Part shown: piece by piece, positions 33,063-41,343 of the stretch
How the letters are laid out: each line of letters opens with the position of its first letter
Numbering within the stretch: the first letter of the stretch is position 1
NCBI RefSeq assembly: GCF_020164475.1
Contig: NZ_JAIQWX010000001.1
Location: 123,473 to 187,472, forward strand
Direction of reading: 5' to 3'
DNA from: Pseudomonas sp. REP124
GTDB lineage: Bacteria; Pseudomonadota; Gammaproteobacteria; Pseudomonadales; Pseudomonadaceae
DNA: 64,000 nt
Position numbers and translations under genes: made by a program
The notes under the pieces: model-generated
What the model was told of the DNA's origin: nothing
Databases searched by the model: none
What the model saw: only the letters and a program-made list of their open reading frames with translations

Positions 33063-34094
33063 ATGAAAAGTTTTGTTAAGTCCGCTGCGCTCGCTCTTAC
33101 CGTTTCTATCTGCGCCACATCAGTGTCTTTTGCTGCCGAAAGCGTGCGCCTGACAGGTTCTGGCGCCAGTTTTCCGGCTCCGATCTACCTGACCTGGTTC
33201 AAGGATTTCAGCAAGAAAACCGCTGGCGTCACCGTTGATTACCAATCGAAGGGTAGCGGTGCGGGCGTACAGGACTTTCTGAACAAAACCGTCGATTTCG
33301 CGGCCAGCGACTCGGCCATGAAAGACGAAGACATCGCCAAGGTTGCCGAAGGCGTGCAATTGCTGCCGATGACCGCAGGCGAAATCGTGTTGGCGTACAA
33401 CTTGCCAGGCAGCCCTAAAGGCCTGAAACTGCCACGCGATGTTTACTCCAACATCTTCCTGGGCAAGATCACCCAGTGGAACGATCCGCAGATCGTCGCA
33501 GCCAACCCTGAGCTGAAGCTGCCGGCACTGCCAATCACTGTTGTCGTGCGTGCAGACTCCAGCGGTACTACCGCGGTGTTCACCAAGCACATGTCGACCA
33601 TCAATGCGGAATTCAAGACTGCGCTGGGCGAAGGCAACACCGTCAACTGGCCGGCCAGCGACAAGTTCATCAAGTCGCCTAAAAACGACGGCGTGACCGC
33701 TACCGTACGTCAGACCCCTGGTGCCATTGGCTACATCGAATACGGCTTCGCCAAGCTGGCCAAAGTCGACTTCGCCGAGCTGCAGAACAAGGCCGGTCAG
33801 TACGTTGTGCCTAACGCAGAAAGCGGTGCCGAAGCTCTGAACGCGGTCAAGTTCCCGGAAAACCTGGTGGCCTGGTTGCCTGATCCGGACGGCGCCAAGT
33901 CGTACCCGATCACTTCCTACACCTGGATGATCTTCCGCAAGCAGAACGAGAGCCCGGCCAAGGCCAAGGCCATGCGTGAAATGGTTGAGTACAGCCTGAC
34001 TGAAGGTCAGAAGATTGCCGACTCGATGGGCTACATCCCGCTGCCGCAATCGGTCATTGATCAGGTTCGCAAAGCTTCGGCCAACATCCAGTAA
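33063..34094 (+). CDS. pstS: Phosphate-binding periplasmic protein
   Basis: It binds inorganic phosphate in the periplasm for the PstCAB importer. The start at 33063 has AAGGA ten bases upstream (an ATG at 33054 is too close to that site), and anything longer would run through the Pho box. A 23-residue signal peptide ends SFA. The mature protein shows LTGSGASFPAPIYLTWFKDF, VDYQSKGSGAGVQDF, FAASDSAM and RADSSGTTAVFTKHM, all phosphate-pocket segments of PstS. It is the first gene of a four-gene operon controlled by the Pho box. Confidence 0.96.
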   Translation: MKSFVKSAALALTVSICATSVSFAAESVRLTGSGASFPAPIYLTWFKDFSKKTAGVTVDYQSKGSGAGVQDFLNKTVDFAASDSAMKDEDIAKVAEGVQLLPMTAGEIVLAYNLPGSPKGLKLPRDVYSNIFLGKITQWNDPQIVAANPELKLPALPITVVVRADSSGTTAVFTKHMSTINAEFKTALGEGNTVNWPASDKFIKSPKNDGVTATVRQTPGAIGYIEYGFAKLAKVDFAELQNKAGQYVVPNAESGAEALNAVKFPENLVAWLPDPDGAKSYPITSYTWMIFRKQNESPAKAKAMREMVEYSLTEGQKIADSMGYIPLPQSVIDQVRKASANIQ

Positions 34095-34107
34095 CGCTCG
34101 CGAGTCT

Positions 34108-34140
34108 TCATCCGGTGTGCGCTGCAGGCACGCCGGATGA
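34108..34140 (+). other. Intercistronic hairpin between pstS and pstC
   Basis: TCATCCGG (34108-34115) pairs with CCGGATGA (34133-34140) with extra inner pairing and no T-run. Hairpins here are usual between binding-protein and permease genes, where they stabilise the upstream message so that more PstS than permease is made. Confidence 0.65.
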
Positions 34141-34167
34141 GATTTCCACCTGTTCCGGAATACACCC

Positions 34168-35133
34168 ATGACCCAGCCTTTTGTCGTACCGGTTAACCCG
34201 GACTCTGCGTGCCAACCGCCTTCCGCGAAGGATTTCCTGGTGGATCGGACCTTCCGCGCGATTGCGCGCATAGGTGTGGTCCTGATTCTGGTGTTGGTAT
34301 TCGCCCTTGTATTCGAAGTGGGCCGCAAGGCCCTTCCGGGCATGGAAAAGCATGGCCTGGACGTTCTCCTGGGTTCCGTCTGGGACGTCAACCAGGGCAA
34401 GTACGGCATTCTGCCTGCCATCTGGGGCACGCTTTACAGTGCACTGATTGCATTGCTCATCGCCGGCATTTTCGGCGTCAGCATGGCGATCTTCCTGACC
34501 CAGGATTTTCTGCCCGCCAAACTGGCGGCCATCTTCCGCACCATCGTCGAACTGCTCGCAGCCATCCCCAGCGTGGTTTATGGCCTGTGGGGGATCTACG
34601 TGGTGATCCCGGCCATTCGTCCTCTGACGACATGGTTGAACACCGAACTCGGATGGATTCCTTTTTTCGGCACTTCGTTGAGCGGGCCAGGATTGCTGCC
34701 TGCTGCGTTGGTGCTGGCGATCATGATTCTGCCGACCGTTGCCGCCGTTTCGCAGGATGCGCTCACCGGCGTTCCGATGAAAACCAAGCAGGCCGCTTAC
34801 GGCATGGGTACCACCCACTGGGAAGCGATTCTGAAAGTGATGGTGCCATCCGCCGCCACCGGCATCTTCGGCTCGCTGGTTCTGGGCCTGGGCCGCGCAC
34901 TGGGTGAAACCATGGCCCTGGCCATGCTGGTCGGCAACGCGAACAACATTTCGCTTTCGCTGTTCGCACCGGCCAACACGCTGGCCGCCTTGCTGGCGCT
35001 GAACTTCCCTGAAGCGGGACCGAACGAAGTAGAGGTTCTGATGTACGCCGCGCTGGTGCTGATGTTCATCACACTGCTGGTGAATGTCATCGGTTCCATG
35101 ATCATGATGTACGCCCAGCGGGGGAACAAATAA
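34168..35133 (+). CDS. pstC: Phosphate ABC transporter permease PstC
   Basis: This 321-residue inner-membrane subunit of the high-affinity phosphate importer has six or more membrane segments. The binding-protein-dependent transport loop is AAYGMGTTHWEAILKVMVPSA, which contacts the ATPase. Other features are ILPAIWGTLYSALIALLIAGIFGVSMAIFLTQDF and ELLAAIPSVVYGLWG, typical of PstC. The last base of its stop codon is the first base of the pstA start (TAATG), so translation is coupled. It works with PstA, PstB and PstS. Confidence 0.95.
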   Translation: MTQPFVVPVNPDSACQPPSAKDFLVDRTFRAIARIGVVLILVLVFALVFEVGRKALPGMEKHGLDVLLGSVWDVNQGKYGILPAIWGTLYSALIALLIAGIFGVSMAIFLTQDFLPAKLAAIFRTIVELLAAIPSVVYGLWGIYVVIPAIRPLTTWLNTELGWIPFFGTSLSGPGLLPAALVLAIMILPTVAAVSQDALTGVPMKTKQAAYGMGTTHWEAILKVMVPSAATGIFGSLVLGLGRALGETMALAMLVGNANNISLSLFAPANTLAALLALNFPEAGPNEVEVLMYAALVLMFITLLVNVIGSMIMMYAQRGNK

Positions 35134-36029
35134 TGACTGATCTCACTGCTGCTTCCATTTCCGCTGCACCGAGCCTGCAACGCAGGTTCGAAGGCCGCGC
35201 GCTGCGCAGCCTGGTATTGACCACGCTGGTCTGGCTTCTCGCTGTGGTGGCCAGTGTGCCGCTGTTTTCAGTGCTCTACATGCTGATCACCCGTGGTGGT
35301 GCTCGCCTGAGCCTTGAAGTCTTCACTGAACTGCCTCCGACGGGCTTCGAGACCGGTGGCGGCTTCGGCAACGCCCTGGCCGGTACCTTCGTCATGGTCG
35401 GTATCGCGGCCGCCATCGCGGTGCCGGTCGGCATCATGGCTGCCGTCTTCCTGGCTGAGCTGGGACCTGAAAGCAAGCTGGCGAACGCCTCGCGCTTCGC
35501 CGCCAAGATGCTCACCGGGCTGCCTTCCATTCTGGCGGGTGTTTTCGCCTACGCCCTGGTGGTCGTGACCACGGGTACCTACTCTGCACCGGCAGGTGGC
35601 GTGGCGCTGGCAGTGCTGATGCTGCCGATCGTCGTGCTGACGGCTGAAGAGTCGATGAAGATGGTGCCCAAGATCATGAAGGATGCCGCCTACGGCATGG
35701 GCTGCACACGCTCGCAAGTGATCTGGAAAATCGTTCTGCCTACCGGCCTGCCGGCGATCCTGACCGGCGTCATGCTGGCCGTGGCGCGCGCAGCGGGCGA
35801 AACCGCGCCGTTACTGTTTACCGCGCTGTTCAGCAACTACTGGATCTACCACGAAGGCAGCCTGTCGATGATGAACCCGACGGCATCGCTTTCCGTGCTG
35901 ATCTACAACTTTTCCGGCATGCCTTTCGACAACCAGCTCGAGCTCGCATGGGCGGCTTCGCTGGTGCTGGTGATGATCGTGCTGATCGTGAACGTCGTCA
36001 GCCGTGTTTTCGGCAAACCAAAGTTTTAA
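35133..36029 (+). CDS. pstA: Phosphate ABC transporter permease PstA
   Basis: This 298-residue partner of PstC has six membrane segments. PstA features are GGGFGNALAGTFVMVGIAAAIAVPVGIMAAVFLAEL, LTGLPSILAGVFAYALVV, and the ATPase-contact loop DAAYGMGCTRSQVIWKIVLPTGLPAI, then ARAAGETAPLLFTALFSNYW. It begins on the last base of the pstC stop codon and is followed 19 bp later by pstB. Confidence 0.95.
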   Translation: MTDLTAASISAAPSLQRRFEGRALRSLVLTTLVWLLAVVASVPLFSVLYMLITRGGARLSLEVFTELPPTGFETGGGFGNALAGTFVMVGIAAAIAVPVGIMAAVFLAELGPESKLANASRFAAKMLTGLPSILAGVFAYALVVVTTGTYSAPAGGVALAVLMLPIVVLTAEESMKMVPKIMKDAAYGMGCTRSQVIWKIVLPTGLPAILTGVMLAVARAAGETAPLLFTALFSNYWIYHEGSLSMMNPTASLSVLIYNFSGMPFDNQLELAWAASLVLVMIVLIVNVVSRVFGKPKF

Positions 36030-36048
36030 GAGCGGGAGCATCTGAATC

Positions 36049-36867
36049 GTGAACACTCTATCTGCGCAAAAAATCGCCCCTGTCGAGACCAAGTCTCCGG
36101 TGGTCATGGACTGCAAACTGGACAAGATTTTCTACGGCAACTTCCTGGCGGTTCGTGACAGCCATGTGCCGATCGAAAAGAACAAGATCACCGGCTTCAT
36201 CGGTCCTTCGGGCTGCGGCAAAAGTACCGTGCTGCGCAGCCTGAACCGGATGAATGACCTGGTCAGAGGCTTTCGCTTCGACGGCCATGTCCATTTCCTC
36301 GGGCAGGATGTCTACGGCAAGGGCGTGGACCCGGTCGTCGTGCGTCGTTATATCGGAATGGTTTTCCAGCAGCCAAACCCGTTCTCGATGAGCATCTTCG
36401 ACAACGTCGCTTTCGGCCTGCGCCTGAATCGCTACAAGGGTGATCTGGGCGACCGCGTCAAGCACGCCCTGCAAGGCGCCGCGCTGTGGGATGAGGTCAA
36501 GGACAAGCTCAAGGTCAGCGGTCTGTCCCTCTCCGGTGGCCAGCAGCAGCGCCTGTGTATCGCTCGCGCCATCGCTACCGAGCCGGAAGTTCTGTTGCTG
36601 GATGAGCCGTGCTCGGCGCTCGACCCGATCGCCACTCGCCGTGTCGAGGAACTGATGGTCGAGTTGAAGAAGGACTACACCATCGCCCTGGTGACCCACA
36701 ACATGCAGCAGGCCATCCGTGTCGCCGACACCACGGCTTTCTTCTCGGTGGATATTTCCCAGGGGACACGCACCGGTTATCTGGTCGAGATGGGTGCCAC
36801 CACGCAGATTTTCGGCAGCCCGCGCGAGCAGATGACCGAGGATTACATCAGCGGCAAGTTCAGCTAA
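36049..36867 (+). CDS. pstB: Phosphate ABC transporter ATPase
   Basis: This 272-residue ATPase drives phosphate import. Walker A is GPSGCGKST, the Q-loop is [10 protein letters not shown], the signature is [14 protein letters not shown], Walker B is [13 protein letters not shown], and the switch histidine is in LVTHNMQQA. The start GTG at 36049 follows GAGCATCTGA. It is the last gene of the operon: a terminator follows and no phoU is present, unlike many pst operons. This may be a second Pst system of the genome, with phoU elsewhere. That is an inference. Confidence 0.95.
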   Translation: MNTLSAQKIAPVETKSPVVMDCKLDKIFYGNFLAVRDSHVPIEKNKITGFIGPSGCGKSTVLRSLNRMNDLVRGFRFDGHVHFLGQDVYGKGVDPVVVRRYIGMVFQQPNPFSMSIFDNVAFGLRLNRYKGDLGDRVKHALQGAALWDEVKDKLKVSGLSLSGGQQQRLCIARAIATEPEVLLLDEPCSALDPIATRRVEELMVELKKDYTIALVTHNMQQAIRVADTTAFFSVDISQGTRTGYLVEMGATTQIFGSPREQMTEDYISGKFS

Positions 36868-36885
36868 ACCGAACGTGCGTCAAAA

Positions 36886-36917
36886 ACCGTATACCGCTCG
36901 CGGCTATACGGTTTTTT
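36886..36917 (+). terminator. Rho-independent terminator after pstB
   Basis: ACCGTATA (36886-36893) pairs with TATACGGT (36905-36912) and is followed by TTTTTT; an A-run on the other side makes it potentially bidirectional. It ends the pst operon 20-50 bp past the stop. Confidence 0.9.
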
Positions 36918-36965
36918 CGTCCATAGGGTTGTCTTCGTCTCACTCCTCTTTTTTCAGGTTTGCCA

Positions 36966-37664
36966 ATGTCTGCACCGCGTCGTCTTGATTTGCCAGCGAT
37001 AGAGCGCGCCCTGCGTGAAGTGCAGTATCGCTTCGCTGAACTGAGCGAGCACTTCACCGAGCCGCGTGATCCCTTCACCGACGAAGTACTGATGAATGTG
37101 GTTGAGGGCTACGCCCTGATCGACGACTACGTCGCACGGGATGTCGACCTGTTCGATTTGCAGCAACTGAATCTGATGCTGGAGATCAATGCCACCGTTC
37201 TGTGCGGTCGAGACCCTGCTCGCCGACTGGAATTCGCGCCGCACCTGGCGGCCACCGAGGCGCACTTTTTCAACGACTTGGAAGGTGGCATCAAGAACTT
37301 GTTCAACTGGTACAGCGCCCATCACGGCGAATCGCCCTGGAAGCGTGCGGCCGGTGTCTATGTGCGGATTCTCAGCAAACCGCAGCTGTTCATTGAAGGC
37401 AACAATCGCACTGGCTCGCTCATCGTCAGCTACCTGCTGATGCGCGCCGGGCTGCCTCCGTTCGTGCTGAACCTGGACAACGCCAAGGGTTACTTCAATC
37501 CCTCGTCGGTCATCCGAAACTCCGCCAAACATGGCGTCAAGGCGTTATTTGAATTGCCCAAGATCAAGAAGAAATACGCAGCCTTCCTCGAAGAGCAATC
37601 CCCGGATCCGAAGCGGTTTTTCCTGAGCAGAAAACCCGCTCCTGCCTATCAGGGAGGCGCTTGA
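36966..37664 (+). CDS. Fic-domain-like protein lacking the catalytic histidine
   Basis: This 232-residue protein has Fic/Doc-like architecture. At residues 140-151 it reads QLFIEGNNRTGS, matching the Fic core HPFxEGNGRTGR in spacing but with Gln for the catalytic His, Asn for Gly and Ser for the last Arg. Classical Fic proteins transfer AMP or other phosphate-linked groups from nucleotides to proteins, and the missing His argues against that reaction. A VVEG segment at 45-48 weakly recalls the inhibitory helix. The start ATG at 36966 is used (a TTG six bases earlier is possible). Its stop overlaps the next gene's start (TGATG), so it is coupled to a HAD-type phosphatase. It begins about 50 bp after the pst terminator. 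It could be a pseudo-enzyme or a Fic with altered chemistry. Confidence 0.75.
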   Translation: MSAPRRLDLPAIERALREVQYRFAELSEHFTEPRDPFTDEVLMNVVEGYALIDDYVARDVDLFDLQQLNLMLEINATVLCGRDPARRLEFAPHLAATEAHFFNDLEGGIKNLFNWYSAHHGESPWKRAAGVYVRILSKPQLFIEGNNRTGSLIVSYLLMRAGLPPFVLNLDNAKGYFNPSSVIRNSAKHGVKALFELPKIKKKYAAFLEEQSPDPKRFFLSRKPAPAYQGGA

Positions 37665-38266
37665 TGAATACCTACCCAACGCTCGAAAAATGCCGGGTCA
37701 TCAAGGATCAGGTTTGGCAGGCAATGAAAGATTCCTTTGCGCCGTACATGTTCAGACGTCAGCGCATTCGGGTTTCGTTTGATATCGACGACACCCTGGC
37801 CTGCCTGCCGCACCACAGCGACGTCGAGCCAGGCCCGATGCCGGATTTCGTGCATCGCTGGCTGGGCGAACCGCTGCGCATCGGAACGCGCTCCCTGACC
37901 CGCGAGTTGCGCCGCCAGGGCTGCAGCATCTGGGTCTACACCTCGTCCGGCCGCACACCGTCCTATATCCGGCGCTGGCTGTTGCTGTACGGCATCCACG
38001 TCGACGGCGTGGTCAACAGTGTTCGGCATAACCAGGCGCTGACGGAGCGGGGGATGGTGAACTCGCCCTCGAAGCTTCCGACAGCGTTCGATATCGACTT
38101 GCATGTCGATGATTCCGAAGGGGTGAAAGCTGAGGGGCATGACCACGGATTTCGGGTTGTGGTCGTGCGTCCCGATGATGCGAGATGGGCGCAGCGAGTT
38201 CTGGATTCGGTGGCTGAGGTCCAGGCGGTGGTTGCGAGGCAGCAGGGTGTTGCGTACGCAAGCTGA
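37664..38266 (+). CDS. HAD-superfamily hydrolase
   Basis: This 200-residue protein carries the HAD motif I at FDIDDTL (Asp40, Asp42), motif II in WVYTSSGRTPSYI, a motif III lysine in NSPSKLPTAFDID, and motif IV acidic residues in LHVDDSEGV. It is therefore expected to remove a phosphate from a small molecule or protein. There is no signal peptide. It starts on the last base of the Fic-like gene's stop codon, with GGGAGG upstream, so the two proteins are made together. The substrate is unknown; a product of, or a target modified by, the Fic-like partner is a natural guess. Confidence 0.8.
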   Translation: MNTYPTLEKCRVIKDQVWQAMKDSFAPYMFRRQRIRVSFDIDDTLACLPHHSDVEPGPMPDFVHRWLGEPLRIGTRSLTRELRRQGCSIWVYTSSGRTPSYIRRWLLLYGIHVDGVVNSVRHNQALTERGMVNSPSKLPTAFDIDLHVDDSEGVKAEGHDHGFRVVVVRPDDARWAQRVLDSVAEVQAVVARQQGVAYAS

Positions 38267-38282
38267 ACCTCCGACACATAAA

Positions 38283-38393
38283 ACCTGTGGGAGCGAGCCT
38301 GCTCGCGATGGTGGTCAACGAAGACGCTGGCTGCCTGATGCCCCGCGGTGTCCGGGCCTCCATCGCGAGCATGCTCGCTCCTACAGGGGAATG
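38283..38393. repeat. Palindromic intergenic repeat, copy 4
   Basis: The arms CCTGTGGGAGCGAGCCTGC and GCGAGCATGCTCGCTCC surround the conserved interior (CTGATGCCCCGCGGTGTCCG). It lies between the convergent HAD and HD genes. Confidence 0.85.
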
Positions 38394-38430
38394 CATTCCC
38401 AAGCAAAAACTGCGATCTATTGATCTTCTG

Positions 38431-39072
38431 TCAGGACGCCCAAGGTGACTTGCGCAGGATCTCGACGAAATTCGTTGGCCTGAACCCTGGATCCTTTTCC
38501 ACCAGCACATCGCTCATGACGTTGGCGAAGGCCGTGTCCGGACGATGGCGCGTGCCATCGGCAAAGGCGCAAAGCACACACTCCTTGAACCCCTCGCCAC
38601 GTGGGTGCGCATGCACCACCGCTTCGCGCTGCACGTCCGAAAACGTCTCGTAGCCAATTCCCAGCGAATCCATTTCCACGCCGGCGGTCACCAGAGCCAC
38701 AGTCGGGCGCAAATGATGCGGTATGCCTGGAGTGGCGTGCAGGGCAATGGACAGCCAGACCTGTTCGATATCGTCATCACTGAAACCGTAAGGCTTGAGG
38801 AACTCGGCGGCGGCGTTGGCGCCATCGACTTCAAAGCGCTCGTTGTCGGTGCAATAGCCTTCCACCAGACCGAGGTCATGGAACATTGCGCCGATGTACA
38901 AAAGCTCCGGGTTATAGGCCAGTTGCTTGCGCTCGCCGCTCAGCGCGCCGAACAGAAAGACCCGGCGCGAGTGGTGATACAGCAGGTCCGATTCAATGTC
39001 GCGGATGTAGTCGGTGGCCGCCTTGGCCAGGGCGCTGTCGGGGGTTTTGATGCCGGCAATGCGGGTGCTCAT
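38431..39072 (-). CDS. HD-domain hydrolase, cyanamide-hydratase-like
   Basis: This is a 213-residue metal-dependent HD-domain protein. The HD motif is AMFHDLGLVEGY (His65, Asp66), with an upstream histidine in LLYHHSRRVFLFG and a later conserved segment VWLSIALHATPGIPHHLRPTVALVTAGVEMDSLG. This is the layout of the cyanamide hydratase/Ddi2-like group rather than of signalling HD-GYP proteins. It is divergent from a GlxA-type AraC regulator across 193 bp, so it is probably that regulator's target. The substrate is unknown; a nitrile- or cyanamide-like compound is a family-based suggestion. Confidence 0.82.
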   Translation of the reverse strand: MSTRIAGIKTPDSALAKAATDYIRDIESDLLYHHSRRVFLFGALSGERKQLAYNPELLYIGAMFHDLGLVEGYCTDNERFEVDGANAAAEFLKPYGFSDDDIEQVWLSIALHATPGIPHHLRPTVALVTAGVEMDSLGIGYETFSDVQREAVVHAHPRGEGFKECVLCAFADGTRHRPDTAFANVMSDVLVEKDPGFRPTNFVEILRKSPWAS

Positions 39073-39265
39073 GGGGACTTCCTCGTGGTGAACGCCGTGG
39101 CGGCGTTGAGGGTTGCAAGTGTGTTCGCGCCCTCAAAACCGGACAATTGATCCCTGGGGCCTATCGCGGCCAATACACCGCGATATCGCGCCAGCCTCAC
39201 CTGTCGGCCGCAGATTCGGCTAGGGTGAGAGGCGATCTCCTCCCTGCTGCAGGTACCGTCCGGCC

Positions 39266-40231
39266 ATGCAAAAAACCGTCGCCATCGTCGCTTTCAACGG
39301 TGTCCGCTCCCTGGATGTCACCGGGCCCATGGATGTGTTCTCCATGGCCAATCGGTTCCTCGCGCCCGAGGATAGCTACCGGCTGGAGGTGCTTGGCGTC
39401 GAGCGCGGAGTGCTGACCTGTTCCAACGGCCTGGTGCTGAACGCCCATCGGCATTTCAGCGAAGCGCTGCAATCCTACGACCTGGTGTTGGTGGCCGGCG
39501 GGCCGCAAGCGCCGGTGATGGATTTCGGCGTGACCTTTGACGCCTGGCTGCGTGATGCCAGCGCGCGGGCGAAGCGGTTCGGCTCGATCTGTAGCGGCGC
39601 CTTCATCCTTGCCCGGGCCGGATTGCTGGAAGGGCGCACGGTGACGACCCACTGGGATGACGCGGCGCTGCTGGCGACACTCTGTCCTTCGACCCAGGTG
39701 GAGGCTGATCGTCTGTACGTCCAGGACGGCAAACTCTACACCTCCGCCGGAGTCACGGCGGGCATCGATCTGTCGCTGTACCTGCTGGGCCTCGATCATG
39801 GGCCTGACGTGGCGCTGAGCGTGGCCAAGCGACTGGTGGTTTTCACCCAGCGCTCAGGCGGGCAGTCACAGTTCAGCCAGTTCCTGGTGCCCCACGCCGA
39901 ACCTGTATCGGTGGTGGCCATGGTCAAACGCTACGTGCTGAACAACCTCACCGGTGCCTTGACCATCGCCGACCTGGCCAACGCCGCCAACATGAGTGTG
40001 CGCAACTTCTCCCGGGTGTTTGCCAAGGAAGCGAAAATCACCCCGATGGAGTTTGTCGAACGAGCGCGGGTCGATGCGGCGCGGGCGATTCTGGAAAGCA
40101 CCCGCGTACCGCTCAAGACCGTGGCCTACCAGTACGGATTTCGCGACGCCCGGCATATGCGCTTTGTGTTCAATCGCAGGCTGGGGGTGACGCCGCGGCA
40201 GTTCAGGCTGAACTTTGCGGCGATGGTTTGA
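39266..40231 (+). CDS. GlxA-family regulator (DJ-1/PfpI domain plus AraC helix-turn-helix)
   Basis: This 321-residue transcription factor has an N-terminal DJ-1/PfpI-like sensor domain (VAIVAFNGVRSLDVTGPMDVFSMANRF, LVLVAGGPQAPV, IGSICSGAFILARAGLLEGR) with a cysteine at the usual elbow, and a C-terminal AraC DNA-binding domain (LTIADLANAANMSVRNFSRVFAKEAKITPMEFVERARVDAARAIL, then KTVAYQYGFRDARHMRFVFNRRLG). It is divergent from the HD hydrolase gene, the likely target. The ligand is unknown. It is the third DJ-1-fold protein in the window, and the only one with DNA-binding parts. Confidence 0.9.
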   Translation: MQKTVAIVAFNGVRSLDVTGPMDVFSMANRFLAPEDSYRLEVLGVERGVLTCSNGLVLNAHRHFSEALQSYDLVLVAGGPQAPVMDFGVTFDAWLRDASARAKRFGSICSGAFILARAGLLEGRTVTTHWDDAALLATLCPSTQVEADRLYVQDGKLYTSAGVTAGIDLSLYLLGLDHGPDVALSVAKRLVVFTQRSGGQSQFSQFLVPHAEPVSVVAMVKRYVLNNLTGALTIADLANAANMSVRNFSRVFAKEAKITPMEFVERARVDAARAILESTRVPLKTVAYQYGFRDARHMRFVFNRRLGVTPRQFRLNFAAMV

Positions 40232-40240
40232 GGCAGGGTT

Positions 40241-41182
40241 TTATTGAGCGTCGGGGGATGCGAGCTCCACGGGCTGGCTGTAGCTATTGATCCAATCCCT
40301 CAGTTCGATGGCCTCATCACGCAAGGGCCGTCCCAGGTTGGTCATCAGGTAATAGCCTCTTCCCGAATTCACTGTCAGAGAAGAGAACCGTGCCAGCCGC
40401 TGACTTCGAAGCTCCTGATCCAGCAGGTAGCGAGTTCCAATTGTCACGCCACGACCTCGCGTGGCGGCATCCACCAATACGATGTAATTGTTCCCGTATT
40501 CTGCGGGCCGGACTCTGCCTGCATCGACACCTAGCGCCCCGAACCAGGCTTTCCAGTTGATCCAGTTGGGTTCCAGGCGCTCGTATTCCAGCAGTTTGTG
40601 CTTGAACAGTGCTTCCGGGTCTGCGTGTTCCAGTGGGTTCTCGCGAATGTAATCAGGACTTGCGACGGGAAACAGTTCCTCCTCGAACAGCAGTTGGGAG
40701 GACCAGTTTTCGTGATGGATAGGGTCGTAGACGATGGCCAGATCCACGCTTTCGTCGAGCAGGTCCGAGGTATGGTCAGATGTAATCATTCTGAGGCTTG
40801 CGCAAAAGCCGGGGTGATTCTGACGAAAGTCGCGCATGACCTCGCTCAACCAGTAATGGGCAGTCGCCGTGTTCGCAGCGAGCGTGATCGGCTGCCACTG
40901 GTCCTTCACGCTGATTTCTTCGACAGCATCCGCCAGATAATTGAATGACGTGCTGACCTTGGTGAGCAGTTGCTTGCCGCGTGGAGAAAGCGTCACCCGT
41001 CGTCCGTTGCGCACGAAAAGCTCAATTCCCAACGCCTCTTCCAATAGTCGGATCTGCTTGCTGATCGCAGCCTGGGAGACATGGAGCTCCTGCGCTGCGC
41101 GAGAAAAATTCAAGGCACGAGCCGCCGCTTCGAAGGCCATCAGGCTGGTAAGCGATGGAAGTCGATGACGCAGACTTTTCAT
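40241..41182 (-). CDS. LysR-family regulator, GcvA-like
   Basis: This 313-residue regulator is of the GcvA type: RLPSLTSLMAFEAAARALNFSRAAQELHVSQAAISKQIRLLEEALG is the standard GcvA-like N-terminus. The effector domain follows (ITLAANTATAHYWLSEVMRDF, DLLDESVDLAIVYDP, GVTIGTRYLLDQELRSQRL). It is divergent from the DddP-like gene. The 161 bp between them contain GTTAAC at 41199-41204 and at 41319-41324, each preceded by an ATAAC, which may be its binding sites. GcvA-like regulators of betaine, sarcosine and DMSP catabolism are known in Pseudomonas relatives, which fits the neighbours. Confidence 0.88.
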   Translation of the reverse strand: MKSLRHRLPSLTSLMAFEAAARALNFSRAAQELHVSQAAISKQIRLLEEALGIELFVRNGRRVTLSPRGKQLLTKVSTSFNYLADAVEEISVKDQWQPITLAANTATAHYWLSEVMRDFRQNHPGFCASLRMITSDHTSDLLDESVDLAIVYDPIHHENWSSQLLFEEELFPVASPDYIRENPLEHADPEALFKHKLLEYERLEPNWINWKAWFGALGVDAGRVRPAEYGNNYIVLVDAATRGRGVTIGTRYLLDQELRSQRLARFSSLTVNSGRGYYLMTNLGRPLRDEAIELRDWINSYSQPVELASPDAQ

Positions 41183-41343
41183 TTAATAACCTGAAGTTGT
41201 TAACCGTCATGAATTTCCATCTGTGTACACCCAATTCTCAGGCTTGTAAATTTTGATTCAGACGGGATGCGAGAGCGTGTCAGCGCGCTGGCAAGTCCGC
41301 GGCTCTTGATAACAAATAGTTAACTCTTAGCCTGGATATCTAT

